In this document: positions 1-10,647 of the stretch, piece after piece
How positions within the stretch are numbered: position 1 is the stretch's first letter
Layout: each line of letters begins with the position of its first letter
Origin: Leptobrachium leishanense
Taxonomy: Eukaryota; Chordata; Amphibia; Anura; Megophryidae
Length of the DNA: 64,000 nt
Assembly (NCBI GenBank): GCA_009667805.1
Contig: CM019063.1
Span: 197,326,954 to 197,390,953, forward strand
Direction of reading: 5' to 3'
Translations under genes and position numbers: made by a program
The notes under the pieces: generated by a model
Told to the model about the DNA's origin: nothing
The model's database searches: none
What the model saw: only the letters and a program-made list of their open reading frames with translations

Positions 1-597
1 TAACTTCTTGATGTATCTCTACAATAAAATTAAATAACGAAAAAGTTACATTATTTCATTAGTAAATATTTTTCCAAAGTAAAAAATGAATAGCAGATTC
101 CTTATCTTGTTTTAATTAAGCATTGGCATAAGGGTTACATGTAATTGGTTACAACCATCTTGGTACATTTAAACAAACACACGCTTGCAAAAAATCATGG
201 GACACAAAACTAGCTAAATGTTATATTGGATATTTTATTGAAATTGCGAATCGTTTTCACTATATAAAAAACCCAAAATGTGTGAATTTCATAGCTGCCC
301 ACAGGAGAAATCCTGTTTGGCGAGTGATGTTGGTTTTTTCATCTAAGAGACTGGTGGTCTAGACAGTCTTCTAATGTGTATGTAGGACTCTCAGACATAA
401 AGGCAGACTATCAAAGCCTGTGTCTTAATTATTAGAGTTCCATTATCTGCTAAAGAGATACTTCAGGGTAGGTTAACATCACTGCTTTATGAGTGATTAT
501 AAAATATTTTTATTTATAAATATTCTTTGTTGCATAAAAGTGAAACAGTCAGGGGTGCAGAAAAAAGGGGGATAAGGTAGTGGCAAGAATTATTAGG
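1..597. other. AT-rich intergenic DNA holding one copy of a diverged duplication
   Basis: I see no gene here. The only recognisable content is the 225-515 segment, which recurs at 8735-9012. Confidence 0.6.
225..515 (+). repeat. Copy 1 of a ~290 bp diverged direct duplication
   Basis: The segment matches 8735-9012 in the same orientation. Shared blocks include TTTTCACTATA, TAGCTG(C/T)CCACAGGAGAA, GCAGACT followed by GTCTTA(A/G)TTATT, CCATTATCTGCTAAA(G/A)AGATACTTCAG and TTTATGAGTGA. Small indels and many substitutions separate the copies, so the duplication is old. I do not recognise it as a known repeat family; it may be an old interspersed repeat or a remnant of local duplication in the OR cluster. 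Confidence 0.7.
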
Positions 598-1825
598 TTA
601 ACCCTTTCGCTGCTGAGGCATTTCCCACTTATGTGTTGAGGTAATTTTTACCGGTTTTGCTCATCATGTTTAAACGTGTTTTGAAGGTTTATTTTAGTAT
701 ATGACCCAGACATATTATATATCGTTCTTTCCATCAGACTCGGCAGATTCATAATATGTCATTATTATATGTATACGTCATGACCTGTCTGTATATTATA
801 ACAAAAAATTCAATAAAATATGAATTTTCAATAATTTACAACATGTAAAGTGTTTTTTTTTCACATTTTAACATGCAAGCAATTGCGGTTATATTTTGTA
901 TGGGGTGCGCTTGTTAAAAAAATTAGAGATGGGGTCCCGTTACAATTTTTTTTGGGGAAAATTACGCGATTTTTAACAAACGCACCGCATACAAAAATCG
1001 TTAGTGCAGCATCATTGTTCACATTATAATTGAAATGGGAACAATATTGCTGCATTAACGAACCAAAAAAAAGAAAAAAAACTTGTTTATTTTTTTTTTA
1101 TAATTTTTTTTAAAATACTTTTTTATTTTTTATTTTTTATTTTTTTTTACAAACTTTTTTCATAGTCATGTTTGGTATTGTTGGAACGGCCATGCTCTGG
1201 CCGATTCAACAATATCAAACATTAACCCCTAACTGCCACGGATCGGGAGATAGGGGGTTCATTGGAACACCCTATCTCCACCATTGGTGGCAGTTAGGGG
1301 TTAACTCAAGGACTGGCGTCATCGCGCTATGCACGATGACTCCAGTCCTCAGGGGGCATTCCCGGAAGCTTGGCCGACATCCAAGATGTCGGCCAGCTCC
1401 GGGAAAGGATCACGAACCGGCGCTTTTCGGCGCCGATTCGTGATCCAGCCACCATGGGGTTAATTCCAGGTACCGTTAGGAAGGGCAGGCTGTGCCCTTC
1501 CAAACGGTGCCTGGATTAACCCCCTGCATGCCAGCGATCGGGAGGGAGAGAGGTCCGAAGGACCTCCCCCCCTCCCTTTCAGGCGCCTCCTCCGCACATG
1601 CGGGGGGGCGCCTGAATCAGATGTCATCGCGCCGCCGCAATGACATCTAATTAGGCCGGCGGTGGTTCCGGGTGCTGGGCTGACATCAAGGATGTCAGCC
1701 CGCACCGGGGGCACAGCGATCGGCCGGGGTGGCCCCAAAGGGAGGACGCGCTCAGCGCGTCCTCTGCAAAGAACGCTACCTGCGGGTGGACGCGCTGAGC
1801 GCGTCCTCCGCAGTGAAGGGGTTAA
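598..1825 (+). mobile_element. piggyBac-type non-autonomous element, copy 1
   Basis: The element is bounded by TTAA at 598-601 and 1822-1825. Its ends are inverted repeats beginning TTAACCC(T/C)TTC(G/A)CTGC, the signature of piggyBac-superfamily insertions. It holds several long GC-rich hairpins, for example a GGACGCGCTGAGCGCGTCC palindrome near the right end and paired arms at 1200-1500, plus an AT-rich tract at 1060-1160. No transposase is visible. A second full copy lies inverted at 59041-60281 and a truncated one at 45915-46390, so the family is locally abundant. Short open frames inside (for example 861-1055) recur in the other copies but look like repeat sequence, not a gene. Confidence 0.85.
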
Positions 1826-2417
1826 TATACAGTAGTAGTTTTAGTAGCTGTTCTCCTGTATCTACTATACAGTAGTCACCTGAATATGAGGTATCTTGGT
1901 AAACAATAAATTCATTACATTATGAAAAGTAATAAAGTTAGTGTCATAATAAATCAACAGAATTTTTTTTCTCCGAAAGAAGGAGTTCAAAAACGTAACA
2001 TAGGTAAGCAATATGTTTCCGTTTCATAAAGGATGTTTGGCTGCTCTGTTAGTTGTGTCAGGTTGTGATAGTAAAGATATCCCATAATTCCCATGGGTAA
2101 TGCTTAGGAGGTATGCGGTTTAAGGATTGAGTGGCTATGGTTTCTATAGTTCTAATATTCGTTATCAAAGTCTTAAGATCAGATCTAAAGGGGAACCACT
2201 TTGTCTTCCAGCCCCTGCAATGTAAGAGAAGGGCATTATAATTTGGAACATTTTTACCTGTATGTTATTTAATTTTCATGGGAGCAAACCTACAAGGAAT
2301 ATATCTGTGGACATAGAGAACCGATCTCTTAGCTTGTCAGAGCTTCAACTTGGGTCCAAAAATTTGTACCCAAATTAGTGTCACCAAACATGCATGGTAC
2401 CAATATTTGTACCGTGT
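1826..2417. other. Intergenic DNA, nothing recognised
   Basis: I see no coding, RNA or repeat signature that I can support in this stretch. Confidence 0.5.
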
Positions 2418-2625
2418 GTACCGGCTGGGTGGAGTAGAGGTAACATCACTGCTCCGCGTGGAGAGAGCCTGTGGAGTCATGGGCTCAATCCCAGCGAGCA
2501 ACCTCTCCAGTAAGTGCCTTTGGGCAAGACACCTAACAGTACATACTCGCCACCCAGGACATACCTGAAAACGAGAGAAATCTCAATGTATCCTTCCTGG
2601 TAAAATCCTTTCTCAAAACAAATAT
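2418..2625 (+). mobile_element. tRNA-derived SINE
   Basis: The head resembles a tRNA gene, with an A-box-like GGAGTAGAGGTAAC near 2430 and a B-box-like GGGCTCAATCCCAG near 2480. It is followed by a tail with TTTGGGCAAGACACCTAAC and TTCCTGGTAAAATCC, wording common in vertebrate SINE tails shared with L2/CR1-type LINEs. The family name is unknown to me. It is a retrotransposed RNA polymerase III transcript copy rather than a working tRNA gene, because the acceptor and anticodon arms cannot be paired properly. Confidence 0.65.
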
Positions 2626-3092
2626 ATATATTTGACCCACACCACAACTGGATGTTAATTTCATTGGTAAGCAATAGGTACCACCTGTACCACATTTTGA
2701 GTCTTATGTGCAGTCATACAAGTTTTGGCATTGTGAATAAACATGTATGCACTGTCCACTCTGATAGCAAGATAGTTTTGTTCAAGTCGATCTTGCATGA
2801 CACTCAAAACTTCCATTTATGATCTGGGCCATGAATATTCCGTCTCTGGTAACAGAATAAAAACATTGCGGTGCTCTCTCGTTACCCGCACTTCAGAGAA
2901 TCAAATGCCCCGACCATGCATTGAATTCAGCATTCAACGCAAGGTCCGTGAAGTGCGGGGAAAGGCTGCCTCAAACCCGCCGAAATTATCTGATCCAATA
3001 ATTTCGGTGAGTCTGCGCCGTTTTTTTAAAAAACAATTCACAGGAATTATTGGATCCAATTTGATAGATTATTGGATCAGATTCGATCCTAT

Positions 3093-3563
3093 TGTCACGT
3101 CTCGGCCTTGCCCCCTGGTGATGAAGGGTCTTCATGTTTGTTTTTCCCCTATGGTGTGTCTGGCTGTGCTGTTTAGTGCTGATCTGGGGCTCTGTTGTGA
3201 TCTCCTGGTCTGGGGTCACATGGCCCAATCACACAGACCCACTCCCTATATATTCCCAGCAGCACAGAGCCTCATTGACTGTTTGTGGAGTTTGATGGTG
3301 GTTCTGTCTGGTTCATGTTTCCTGAGTTGCTGCAAAGCATTCCTGTTCAAGTGTTTTCTGGTTCTGACCTCGGCTTTATTTTTGACTATCCCTTCTACTC
3401 TCCCCTGTACCGTGCTTATTTATCCGTGTATACCTGCATTCATTGTATGTCTGGTTTATGTTTTATACACCTTGCAGACCTAGCCTAGTTAGTATTTCGA
3501 GACCACCTTTCAAGGATCTCAGTCAGGGCTTCGGGATCTTTCTAATTCCTGTAATATCCTGGT
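3093..3563 (+). repeat. Left LTR, 3'-truncated
   Basis: It matches 4985-5455 with one visible difference. A TATATA sequence lies near 3248 within the LTR. The homology stops after TAATATCCTGG, where the internal region begins. Confidence 0.85.
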
Positions 3564-3585
3564 CCCATAATAGAAGCTGGCAGGT

Positions 3586-4896
3586 ATGTCTCATATGTAT
3601 GAAGCTGTATTGAACTTGGTGCTTGCTATGCTGAAAGAGCTGCAGAGGTTAATGGAGGCTCTGAGCCTATCACCTGCTGCAGCTAACGATGCAGCACCAC
3701 CCTGCACTACTTGCAAACCCATGTTCTGCTGCGAGGCAGCGGTGCCCATTTTCTGCTGCGAGGCAGCGGTGCCCATGTTCTGCTGCAAGGCAGCGGTGCC
3801 CATGTTCTGCTGCGAGGCAGCGGTGCCCATGTTCTGCTGCGAGGCAGCGGTGCCCATGTCCTGCTGCGAGGCAGCGGTGCCCATGTCCTGCTGCGAGGCA
3901 GCCGTGCCCATGTCCTGCTGTGAGACTGCTGAGGCCTCGTTAGGTTATGAGACCAATGTGCTTACATTAACACATGAGACCACTGTGCCCTTGTCCCACA
4001 GTGGGTCCATTGTTGTTTCTACCGTTGTCTTGCCAAGTGTGGGTCCTGAGCCCTTCATGTGTAATTCAGGCAATGTGCCCCTAATGCCTGTTTCTGTCGA
4101 TATGCCAATTTTGTCCCAGGTGGGTACTAAATCCTTCATGTCTGGTTTGGGCCAAGAGCCCCTCATGTCAGCCCCTGATGGCACGCTGCCAGGTATGTCT
4201 GTTTCTGGTTATTTGCCAGTCCTGCCAGTTAATGGAGTGACATCCAAACTGACTGGTGCTACAAATTCTAGCCCTGTACCCGAAGGTTATATACAATCCC
4301 CATGCGGGATGTTGTTCCGTGAGGCACACTGGGCCATGATCAAAAAAGACCCTAATGCTCTCAGGTGTTTTGAGGAGGATTCCGATGACTCGGAGGGTCC
4401 ACAGTGCACTCCTCCAGGTGAAATCTGTTCCAACGGTGTGCCAGTTAAAGGCGAGTTGTCAAGCTTGTCCAAGTCGAGCTGCAAGGCAGTCGTATCCAAG
4501 TCAAGTCACGTGACCACTGTGCCCACGTCTCGCAGTGGGTCCATTGCTGTCAAACCCGCTTGTGGGGTCGAGAGGTCTCAATCGTGTGGTGTTAAACAGA
4601 TAACCAAGTCTGCCCCTACTATTGCCGTGTCGTTTGGGGTGGTCACCAGTTCTAGATCTCGTTCAAGGAGAAGACGGAAAAAGGTGACTAACCCTAGTCC
4701 AACTGATTCCATGTCCAGTCTGACTGATGCTGAGATCCCCCAACCCCGTCATGTCCCTGAGGGCTATGTGCAGTCGCCCTTTGGACTGGTGTTCAGAAAG
4801 GACCACTGGGATGCCATTCAAAGGAACCCTCATAGACGGAGGCGTCTTGGGGAGGAGGATGACGACTCTGAGTGGGACCTCAATGAATTTTGGTGA
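3586..4896 (+). CDS. Unrecognised 436-aa protein of the LTR element
   Basis: An intact ORF occupies nearly all of the internal region between the LTRs. It starts with ATG 23 bp after the left LTR homology ends. I do not recognise the protein, and I see no protease, RT, RNase H, integrase or CCHC zinc knuckle. In order: a short leucine-rich N-terminus (residues 1-30); about eight tandem 9-residue repeats of the type (M/I)(F/S)CCEAAVP (46-117); a Ser/Pro/Val-rich stretch; then a motif PEGYIQSPCG with HWAMI and an acidic run (about 232-275); a second Ser-rich stretch with a basic run SRSRSRRRRKK (about 355-368); and a C-terminal repeat of the same motif, PEGYVQSPFG...HWDAI with EEDDDSEWD (about 391-436). 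TTVP..(R/H)SGSI is also duplicated. So the protein is an internally duplicated two-block design with a Cys-rich insert. Function unknown; it could be a diverged gag-like or captured sequence. Confidence 0.7.
   Translation: MSHMYEAVLNLVLAMLKELQRLMEALSLSPAAANDAAPPCTTCKPMFCCEAAVPIFCCEAAVPMFCCKAAVPMFCCEAAVPMFCCEAAVPMSCCEAAVPMSCCEAAVPMSCCETAEASLGYETNVLTLTHETTVPLSHSGSIVVSTVVLPSVGPEPFMCNSGNVPLMPVSVDMPILSQVGTKSFMSGLGQEPLMSAPDGTLPGMSVSGYLPVLPVNGVTSKLTGATNSSPVPEGYIQSPCGMLFREAHWAMIKKDPNALRCFEEDSDDSEGPQCTPPGEICSNGVPVKGELSSLSKSSCKAVVSKSSHVTTVPTSRSGSIAVKPACGVERSQSCGVKQITKSAPTIAVSFGVVTSSRSRSRRRRKKVTNPSPTDSMSSLTDAEIPQPRHVPEGYVQSPFGLVFRKDHWDAIQRNPHRRRRLGEEDDDSEWDLNEFW
3721..3936 (+). repeat. 27 bp in-frame tandem repeat inside the LTR-element ORF
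   Basis: About eight units of the form ATG TTC TGC TGC GAG GCA GCG GTG CCC encode a Cys-Cys repeat. Units differ by few bases, so the array expanded recently and stayed in frame. Confidence 0.85.
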
Positions 4897-4984
4897 CTGG
4901 TGTTCGTGATCTGGTTTCATGATTCTGTCTGCCATGTTTTTTGTTTTGGGTGCCCAGGAGGTCACCCGTAAAGGGAGGGGGTTA

Positions 4985-5546
4985 TGTCACGTCTCGGCCT
5001 TGCCCCCTGGTGATGAAGGGTCTTCATGTTTGTTTTTCCCCTATGGTGTGTCTGGCTGTGCTGTTTAGTGCTGATCTGGGGCTCTGTTGTGATCTCCTGG
5101 TCTGGGGTCACATGGCCCAATCACACAGACCCACTCCCTATATATTCCCAGCAGCACAGAGCCTCATTGACTGTTTGTGGAGTTTGATGGTGGTTCTGTC
5201 TGGTTCGTGTTTCCTGAGTTGCTGCAAAGCATTCCTGTTCAAGTGTTTTCTGGTTCTGACCTCGGCTTTATTTTTGACTATCCCTTCTACTCTCCCCTGT
5301 ACCGTGCTTATTTATCCGTGTATACCTGCATTCATTGTATGTCTGGTTTATGTTTTATACACCTTGCAGACCTAGCCTAGTTAGTATTTCGAGACCACCT
5401 TTCAAGGATCTCAGTCAGGGCTTCGGGATCTTTCTAATTCCTGTAATATCCTGGTTTGTTCCCTGGAATCTGTATACCTGCCCTTAAGGCTTCAATCTCC
5501 GCAGATTGGGGGCTCCCCATCACCCTATAGGGGGCTCACCGTTACA
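4985..5546 (+). repeat. Right LTR, complete
   Basis: It is 562 bp, starts TGTCACG and ends GTTACA. A TATATA motif lies near 5140. The last ~91 bp are missing from the left LTR. Confidence 0.85.
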
Positions 5547-6358
5547 CCTACAAGCAACCGCAAACCCGCCACCTGCCGCCGCAAACACGCCGCCTGGCAC
5601 CGCCAACCCACCGGACAGTGGCCAAACGCAGCCGATGAGCTGCCGAACACAGCGCTGACCAGTCTCAGAAAAAAGTCGCCGAGCCGCCGGACTGGTAAAA
5701 AAATAAGAAGCAATTGAAAGTGTCAAATTTGAAACACTGTTTGCAAATAAACTACCAGACAAAAATGTCTGGAATTAACATATAAGATCCTATGAATAAT
5801 ATTAAAAAGGTCTGTTACAGAAAAGAGAAATTGCTATTTAAAAAAAAATCTGAAAAAAGATTTTGCTGGAAAAATCCCAAAAAAAGCCTAAATAAAATCC
5901 TAAAAAAAATCAAGAGGCATTTTGCTGCAGGTTAAAATAATAAACGGTTTATTAGATATTGCATAAAAACAGGAATATTTTTAACATTGACACCTATGAG
6001 ACTCACCTGATTAAACCTGCCGCATGAAACCAGAGAACACCGGGCATTTCTCTGACATTTCAATGCTGTTCGGTGTTTTCTGAATATGTTAACCATTGCT
6101 TCTCTATGGGGGATTTCACTGCCATTGAAAAAGCACTGTTTTCTGGCTATTCACCAAAATTTGGCAAACTGCCTGCTGTCTGACTAGCTGAATGGCCACA
6201 AAAATGCACCGAACAGGGAAATTCACTGTTCGGTGCCGTTTCAGGGCCAGATTGGCTCTCTCTGAATAATCCTGATGGTGTCTCCAAATTGTGAATTTAA
6301 AATTGTGGAAGAAGTGAGACAAAGATTCAATTGACATTGCCAAGGAAATTTTGTTATA

Positions 6359-7975
6359 CAGTTGTGTTCAAAATTATTCAACCCCCACTGAAATTGAGTG
6401 TTTTGGCCAGTTTGACATTGATTTTGATCATTCAGTCATCTTGCTTACAATTAAATCAAAGAGGCACGTGTAGGTCAGACAAATATAACATAACATTTAT
6501 AATGAAATAACCACAAATGTCTTTTCTGTGCTCACATCATTATCAGTTTTATTCAACCCCCAAGTGACATTCAATCTTAGTACTTAGTACAACATCCTTT
6601 TACAGTTATAACAGCTTTTAAACGTGAAGCATAGCTTGACACAAGTGTCTTGCAGCGATCTACGGGTATCTTCGCCCATTCGTCATGGGCAAAAGCCTCC
6701 AGTTCAGTCACATTCTTAGGCTTGCGCACTGCAACTGCTTTCTTTAAGTCCCACCAGAGGTTCTCAATCGGATTTAAGTCAGGTGACTGCGATGGCCACT
6801 CCAAAATGTTCCAGCCTTTAATCTGCAACCATGCTCTAGTGGACTTGGAGGTATGCTTGGGATCATTGTCCTGTTGAAAGGTCCAACGTCTCCCAAGCCT
6901 CAGGTTTGTGACGGACTGCATCACATTGTCATCCAATATCTCCTGGTACTGAAGAGAATTCATGGTACCTTGCACACGCTGAAGCTTCCCTGTACCTGCA
7001 GAAGCAAAACAGCCCCAAAGCATGATTGACCCCCCCGCCATGCTTGACAGTAGGCAAGGTGTTCTTTTCTTCATAGGCCTTGTTCTTCCTCCTCCAAACA
7101 TAGCATTGATCCATGGGCCCAAACAGTTCTAATTTTGTTTCATCAGTCCACAGAACACTATCCCAAAACTTCTGTGGTTTGTCCACATGACTTTTGGCAT
7201 ACTGCAGTCAACTCTTCTTATTCTTTGGAGACAGCAAAGGGGTGCGCCTGGGAGTTCTGGCATGGAGGCCTTCATTACGCAGTGTGCCCCGTATTGTCTG
7301 AGCTGAAACTTCAGTACCCACATCTGACAAATCTTTTCTCAGTTCGTCAGCAGTCACACGGGACTTTTCTCCACTCTACGCTTCGGGTAGCGTACAGCAG
7401 TCGAAGTCAGCATCTTCTTTCTGCCACGACCAGGTAGCGTTTCAACAGTGCCCTTTGCCTTGAATTTGCGAATGATGCTTCCTATGGTCTCTCTTGGTAT
7501 GTTTAACATCTTTGCAATCTTCTTATAGCCATTGCCCTTCCTGTGAAGAGTAATCACCTCTTCTCTTGTCTTCCTGGACCATTCTCTTAACTTCACCATG
7601 TTTGTAACCACACCAGTAAATGTCTAGAAGGAGCTGAGTATCACAGTCATTTTAAAGCTACCTAATTGGTGCTTATTATGCTTTATTGCTGCTCCGTGAC
7701 ATCCACAGGTGTTTTCAATACCTGATTGAAAACACTTGAATGAACCTCTGTTCTTCAGAGTGGTAGTCTTTAAGGGGTTGAATAATTGTGTCAATGAAGA
7801 ATTCACAAAAGAAACATTTACTACTGTATTACAAAACCAATTGATGTCATTTTAGTTGCATATGGTTCTTTAAAAAGTCCTTGTAGGATTTCATTCTGAA
7901 TACAATTACAAATGTACACTAAATTCCCTAAAACCCTTTACAGCATTGGGGGTTGAATAATTTTGAACACAACTG
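6359..7975 (-). mobile_element. Tc1/mariner element, decayed, complete at both ends
   Basis: Inverted termini CAGTTGTGTTCAAAATTA...(6359) and its complement ending at 7975 are flanked by TA on both sides (6357-6358, 7976-7977), the Tc1/mariner target duplication. The length of 1617 bp is typical of full-length Tc1 elements. The transposase is on the minus strand and broken. Confidence 0.92.
6577..7611 (-). pseudogene. Tc1 transposase pseudogene (DD34E type)
   Basis: The start MVTNMVKLREWSRKTRE at 7611 leads into a helix-turn-helix DNA-binding region (IAKMLNIPRETIGSIIRKF) and a GRGRKK basic stretch. The reading then breaks near 7350. The first catalytic Asp appears in another frame (WTDETKLELFG near 7140). 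The second Asp and the Glu lie in a third frame at 6577-7122 (QQDNDPKHTS and NPIENLWWDLK), with the end GCCTKY. The three catalytic residues are thus all present but spread over at least three frames, so the gene is dead. Confidence 0.9.
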
Positions 7976-7977
7976 TA

Positions 7978-8734
7978 TGTACTTAATAAGGTGGTATGTG
8001 TTCCCTGTGCAATAGATGTGATACCTTGTTTCCAAGGTATCCAAGTCAGATGGGAAAAATTAAAAGGGAGCATGTAGGCGTGTTCAATATATGTCAATAA
8101 TGGTGTCCGATGTGTGTAAAAAAAAAAAAAACCTTAAAAAGGGCAAAACCTTACCTTATATTAGGAGTATAAATGGGGAACACTTTAAGCCTCCCTGGGC
8201 ATTTGAGAGGTACAGTAGTTACATTTGGATCCTTGAGCGTTTCCTATTGCATAAAAATGTATTGAGAAACACCTGCAAGGTGTGAAAGTACTTGGTGGTT
8301 ATCTGAATAGTTCGTTCCATTTTTTGGCCAAAATTTGTTATGCTCCCCTGACATATCATCAAGCTAAAACGCTTAGGCGAGTCCCTAGCTAACTGTATAT
8401 AAACATGGGGCACATTTGAAACCATTTACAGTCTTTTCATGCAAACCTACTAATGTTATATCTACAGTTAATGCAGCCCCCCCCTCCTATTAGAATGGGG
8501 TGCTGGCTTTATCTATTTCCCACCCTGGAATTAACAAATTTTATACAAATTTTTGCCATTTTTGGGGAGATGGCAGCTTAGCATAAATGACTCACTATCA
8601 TGACGCACAACCAGAAAGAATGTTCGCACCCAATCCCTATATTTATGGGCGGCTGCAGACATAAAAATTACCATGTTTTACAAACAGGCAAAAAATAAAA
8701 TACCAGCACGCTATTCCTACTTTATATGAGAAAT
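7978..8734. other. Intergenic DNA, nothing recognised
   Basis: I find no gene or repeat signature I can support; only an A-rich run near 8120. Confidence 0.5.
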
Positions 8735-9012
8735 GTTGGACATTTGTTTGAAAACGCAAAGTTTTCACTATAAACTTGATATCAAAGTGTGTGAGTTACA
8801 TAGCTGTCCACAGGAGAATTCATGTTTGGCAAGTAATACTGGTTCTTTCACATATGGGAATGGCGGGACAGACATCTGATGTGCATGTCAGACTCTCCGA
8901 CACCCAGGCAGACTGTCACAGTCTGTGTCTTAGTTATTGCAGATCCATTATCTGCTAAAAAGATACTTCAGTTTAGTTTTTCACTTTTATGAGTGAATAT
9001 AAAATATTCTGT
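8735..9012 (+). repeat. Copy 2 of the ~290 bp diverged direct duplication
   Basis: It matches 225-515 in the same orientation, about 8.5 kb away. A Tc1, an LTR element and MITEs lie between the copies. Confidence 0.7.
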
Positions 9013-9617
9013 CTGTCTGCTTAACCTGTATACAGTAAACAGCCACTTTGTACTAATTTAACAGTACGAATAGATGAAGTGGATATTATCTCTCAGTCAA
9101 TCCTATCAGTGAAACTTATGGTTTCAGTGAATAAACAGCTAATTGTTTAACTGCCATGAAATGAATGAAAACATATCTTTTTTTAACTTCATATGCAATG
9201 TCAGGGCAGCCATCAAATATCTTGGGACCACTTACAGAACCTAAGGATGGGGCCCTTCCATGAACCTACCCCAACCTTTAAGGGTTCCCTTCTTTATATG
9301 ATATGAAAAAAGAGAGGAAAAACCTTCCGTGAGACCAAAATGAGCTCACTGTCGGTGCCAGATGACCACATACATACAATTATAATTTCAACATTTCAAA
9401 ACATTCCTTATTGAATCTTAACAACAACTAAAATGTGTATAAAAAAACCACAATTGTGAACATCTTGTGCATGTACTTAGTTCATTCCCCAGAATTGCCC
9501 CGAAATGGGTACATTGGTAGTGGCTGTAATATTAATTGCAGAGTATTTTCGTGGGTTTGGAATAGCAAGTCGCACTTATTACAGCTCCCGAACCATATTT
9601 CCAAGGAAAAAAAAATA
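9013..9617. other. Intergenic DNA, nothing recognised
   Basis: No coding or repeat signature recognised. A short Tc1 end begins right after it. Confidence 0.5.
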
Positions 9618-9619
9618 TA

Positions 9620-10394
9620 CAGTCAGATCCAGAAATATTGGGACATCAACACAATTCTAACATCTTTGGCTCTATACACCACCACAATGGAGTTGGAATG
9701 AAACAAACACAATGTGCTTTAACTGCAGACTGTCAGATTTAATTTGAGGGTATGTACATCCAACTCAGGTGAACGGTGTAGGACTTACAGCAGTTTGCAG
9801 ATGTGCCTCCCACTTGTTAAGGGACCAAAGGTAATGGGACAGAATAATAATCATAAATCAAGCTTTCCCTTCTTAATACTTGGTTGCAAATCCTTTGCAG
9901 TCAATCACAGCCTGAAGTCGGGAACGCATAGACATCACCAGACGCTGGGTTTCGTCCCTGGTGATGCTCTGCCAGGTCTCTACTGCAACTGTCTTCAGTT
10001 CCTACTTGTTCTTGGGGCATTTTCCCTTTAATTTTGACTTCAGCAAGTGAAATGCATGCTCAATGTCATTCAGGTCCGGTGATTGACTTGGCCATTGCAT
10101 AACATTCCACTTCTGTCCCTTCAAAAACTCTTTTGGTTGCATTTGCAGTATGTTTTGGGTCATTGTCCATCTGCACTGTGAAGCGCCGTCCAATGAGTTC
10201 TGCAGCATTTGGCTGAATGTGAGCAGATAATATTGCCCGAAACACTTCAGAATTCATCCTGCTGCTTTTGTAAGAAGTCACATCATCAATAAATACAAGA
10301 GAACCAGTTCCATTGGCATCCATACATGCCCACGCCATGACACTACCACCACCATGCTTCACCGATGAGGTGTTATGCTTAGGATCATGAGCAG
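9620..10394 (-). mobile_element. Second Tc1 element, cut by the hAT insertion
   Basis: The end CAGTCAGATCCAGAAATATT at 9620, preceded by TA, is a classical Tc1 terminus. The element runs into transposase sequence on the minus strand and is interrupted at about 10394 by a hAT start (TAGGGATGAGC). The other half is not found beyond the hAT within the window, so it was deleted or lies elsewhere. Confidence 0.85.
10002..10394 (-). pseudogene. Tc1 transposase fragment
   Basis: Minus-strand frames give SSVKHGGGSVMAWACM, the catalytic Asp region VQMDNDPKHTANATK and, after a frameshift near 10110, QSPDLNDIEHAFHLLK with the final catalytic Glu. The N-terminal half with the DNA-binding domain is missing because of the hAT insertion. 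It is a different Tc1 lineage from the one at 6359-7975. Confidence 0.88.
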
Positions 10395-10647
10395 TAGGGA
10401 TGAGCTGTTCGGGTTCGGACGGTTCGGGGTTCGACTCGAACTTAGCCTGTTCGAGCGGATCGCGAACCCCGAACATTTCCGGGTGTTCGCCGCATGTTCG
10501 ACCACATATGGACCACAATGCATTTTCCCACTGCCTGAAGCTCCTAATTGGCTACAGCCTTGCACCTGACCACAGGTCTGGTGCAAGACTGGTTGAACAC
10601 TATGCCAATCACCGCTCAGAGTCCTGATTGGGCAAATTAGAGCACAC

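Larger units (their letters stand above)
3093..5546 (+). mobile_element. Young non-autonomous LTR retrotransposon with an unusual ORF
   Basis: Two direct repeats flank an internal region without gag-pol. The right LTR (4985-5546) starts TGTCACG and ends GTTACA, giving the TG...CA form. It is preceded by a purine-rich tract AAAGGGAGGGGGTTA. The left LTR (3093-3563) is identical to it apart from one visible base difference (near 3317/5209), but lacks the last ~91 bp, so the primer-binding site is deleted. Flanks CCTAT (3088-3092) and CCTAC (5547-5551) look like a 4-5 bp target duplication. The insertion lies inside MITE A copy 1. Near-identity of the LTRs implies recent insertion. It must have used proteins supplied by another element, probably Ty3/gypsy-like given LTR form and duplication size. 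Confidence 0.85.
2835..6276 (+). mobile_element. MITE family A, copy 1, split by an LTR element
   Basis: The left part (about 2835-3092) and the right part (5547-6276) match other family members at 37945-39624 and 62403-63298. Shared features are the GCACTTC...GAATCAAAT block, the GAAAGTGTCAAA block, TTTATTAGATATTG and a right end ...CTCTGAATAA(T/C)CCT. The left terminus is degraded, so its position is approximate. The family has termini of the form AGGGTTATTCAGAGA(A/G)C. The best-bounded copies show 3 bp target duplications (ATA at 39805-40582, TAT at 38522-39434), which suggests a PIF/Harbinger-type mover, but this is inference. Confidence 0.7.

Noticed and set aside
2418..2500. Possible tRNA gene
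   Set aside because: A and B boxes are present but the cloverleaf does not close and a SINE tail follows.
2797..3483. Open frame of 228 codons and its partner at 4941-5375
   Set aside because: They lie in the two LTR copies plus flank, read identical LTR sequence and have no protein-like motif.
3591..3911. Minus-strand repeat frame opposite the LTR-element ORF
   Set aside because: It is the antisense shadow of the 27 bp repeat.
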